Below the pieces are notes generated by a model. That model was not told where the DNA came from. It saw only the letters and a program-made list of their open reading frames with translations, and did no database searches. From Chionis minor (Eukaryota; Chordata; Aves; Charadriiformes; Chionididae), in NCBI GenBank assembly GCA_013398295.1, contig VZSF01002036.1, positions 392,014 to 456,013 on the forward strand: a stretch of DNA of 64,000 nt, written 5' to 3'. Shown here one piece after another: positions 61,801 to 64,000 of this stretch (its first letter is position 1; each line of letters begins with the position of its first letter). A program made the translations under genes and the position numbers.

Positions 61801-64000
61801 AATTTGGATGGTGGTTTGTGACCTTAGAAGTATTAGTGTTTGCAGCAGGCCTGGGCCAAAGTTGTCAAGAAGGTAAAAGTACAGAAAAAAACACGTATAT
61901 TCAGTCAGAGCCTATAGGAAACTAACCTGTAGAGTTTCCTAAATAATACTGCTTATTTAGATTTCCACATCCGTGCCAGTGATGGGCCGAACGATTAAAG
62001 GCACAGTGTACACTTCCAGCTACACGGAGCGAAGAACGGGACTTTTTCAAAGTTGCTGTCGCCTTTGCACTACTGCCACTAGATGGCATCAAATATCCTC
62101 TTATTTTGTACAAATGCTGTTTACATTTCTCGTGCAGTGCAGGGTCTTTGTTCATTTGGCCACAGCAATGAGTTTAGATTTAGGTTTTAAGCTGTTTAAC
62201 TTTATTATAACATTTTCTCGTGTAGGTTACACATGTTACCTTAAAAATGGAAAAGAAAAATGTTCAATTATCCTCTAATTCCCCTTGTATTTTACATACG
62301 TTGCCCAGCCCAATGACTGGTTTTGGATTCATACAACTTTGGAGAATTCTTGAGTCTTTAAAAGAGAAAGAGATCCCCACCACTCTGATTGAATATGACT
62401 GCACTGAAAAAAATTATTCTACATTTCCCCCCATGTTTAATTCCATAACAGTTTCAGGATATACCTCTTCCATAACGAGACTATCGAGAAGTTCCCTAAA
62501 ATAAACTGTCTTTAAAGTACCTGCTCTTTCCGCTACGTATTTATGGATTTGATCACTCTGATTAATAAAATGGATGCAATTAAACCATACCAATTTTCCT
62601 ACCGCAAATTCAGGGGAAAAACCCCAAAACCATGATCAGTTAAATCAACAGAGGTGCAGGAATTTATAACAGTGAAAGTACGCACACAATGTGTGGAAGA
62701 AATTTCAAATGTGTATATTTAATTTCAAATTAATCAATAATTAGTGTCCATGTGAAATTAGCCTTTTCTGACGAGGCAGAGGGATATATACACTGAGTAA
62801 TGGACTGTGTGCTAAGGGTAACCCAAGTCCCTTAGCACATGAAGGTGCAGTAGCAGGGCAGCACCACTGAGCCATCAGCTCGAGTCTCCAAAGCAGAAGA
62901 GCCATGTTTCGGCTCATCGCCTTTGGGTTAGTTATCCCTACTAACACAGCCTTAAGGCTTATGGTTTCAGAATTAGCTTGTTTGGGACAAGGTGCTACAT
63001 CCTGGGAATCTATGTATTAAGTAAACTGGAGAAGCTGGTCCCAATGGTGTCCAAAGAAACTGGTGACCTTAACAACTGCTATAACTGATGGAGCTAGCTA
63101 GTCCCGGAAATGAAGAAGTTTGAACAAATGCTGTATTTTCTGAACCTAAGAGAGCTGTTACAGAGCCAGACTCCAGTGCTCTAGGCTGCGGAAGGGCTCA
63201 GAGCTCAAGAGGACCCTATGCGAACACACCTATATTGGTCTGGAGAGGAGCTGTTCCTGCAAACACCTGATCAAAGATGACCCGAGTGGGGCTGTTCCTG
63301 TGAAGGAACTCCTGTACCTTGGTAGGGTTAATCAATTCTGCAGTCTCTAAGCTGGGTAAATAGGTTAATCTAGATAGATATGACTCTTACCATGATAACA
63401 GCTAAGTGTCTCCCAAAATACATTTGCCTATAAAAATATTTTCTCTTTCTGTCTTCTTCTCATTTAGTTGCGAAAGAAATAGCTCAACTATTTTACAAAG
63501 GTTGATTCTACTATAGACTGTACCTATTAGCTTAATCGCGAGCGTGAACTGATTTGAAGACCTCCTTTTATGTGGCTAAGTCAAAAGAGTTTTGTCCTGT
63601 GTCAGGTAAGCTCTTGTGATAAATTTAAGTCTCTATAGGAGGACGACTCAGAGGGATTCAGAAGGTGAGAAGGATCACTTCTCTTATTCCCTCCTATTCC
63701 CATCAGACCACGGGCAAAACCAGGATTGTGACAGAATAGAAATGTCACAGGAGACTTCTGCATACAGGCTTCTAATACTGAAGTATGTCTAAGTAACAAT
63801 TGCACTTGGGGTACCTCTAGTTATCATCACACTATTAAAAGAAAGGCTTACTGTGAGTTTGTTCATAAATCATTCTCGTTTTAGTTGTTACAACTTAGTG
63901 CTGCAGCTTGGAAAACCTTTAGTAACCTCCTGTTTTTATATTATCTTGCAAGTGTTTTACATAGTAGGATATCAAACTGATACTGCCACTTCCTTAAGAC
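58874..64000. other. Unique AT-rich non-coding DNA
   Basis: No gene or clear repeat is recognised. A short segment at 59044-59095 has splice-like borders (see findings). The part at 61530-61680 is extremely AT-rich, with TTTAAT/AAATTT repeats. A direct repeat AATTTCAAAT occurs at about 62702 and 62721. All frames are short and without domains. Confidence 0.5.

Noticed and set aside
1..64000. CRISPR arrays, bacterial operons, integrons or phage genes
   Set aside because: No regularly spaced repeats, no long coding frames and no ribosome-binding sites; the repeats present are vertebrate.

Overview
The window looks like about 64 kb of non-coding nuclear DNA from a bird. The evidence is the repeat content. 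There are 3' ends of CR1 LINEs that finish in the avian ATTCTATG-type tail (20050-20645 and 52845-53070). There is one solo endogenous-retrovirus LTR whose layout matches the common avian LTRs starting TGTCCTGGTTT (27910-28618, minus strand). Scattered fossils of old amniote repeats are also present: a CR1/L3-type reverse transcriptase, MIR/CORE-SINE-like pieces and short palindromic MITE-like pieces. I see no L1, Alu, B1/B2 or bacterial-type gene. The base composition is AT-rich with few CpGs, typical of a gene desert or a very large intron. The exact bird order cannot be read from the sequence.

Layout. 1-20 kb: mostly unique AT-rich DNA, with a cluster of perfect palindromes at 1384-1443, a TAATTA/octamer-rich stretch at about 1700-2660 that looks like conserved regulatory DNA, several degraded MITE-like pieces, and a MIR-like SINE near 14 kb. 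20-28 kb: the best CR1 copy, with about 100 residues of the ORF2 C-terminal region still readable, then a MITE at 23.8 kb. 27.9-28.6 kb: the solo LTR with a perfect 5-bp target duplication. 28.6-45 kb: unique DNA, a fossil CR1/L3 reverse transcriptase on the minus strand (32.0-32.3 kb), a MIR-like piece (35.3 kb) and more MITE-like pieces (41.0, 44.2, 44.9 kb). 45-64 kb: unique DNA, a dinucleotide/hexamer microsatellite at 48.06 kb, a second young CR1 tail, one old CR1 fragment (54.8 kb) and a perfect hairpin at 58.85 kb.

No host protein-coding gene, tRNA, rRNA or known small RNA could be recognised. The open frames are short and their number is about what chance would give. The only long frame with a clear protein identity is CR1 ORF2. 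A handful of short segments are open in one frame and flanked by good splice signals (11901-12118, 13081-13129, 24808-24676 minus, 26423-26518, 35947-36033, 41256-41511, 59044-59095). They are reported as candidate exons only: I recognise no protein family in them, and several such matches are expected by chance in 128 kb of strand. I found no convincing new multi-gene system.
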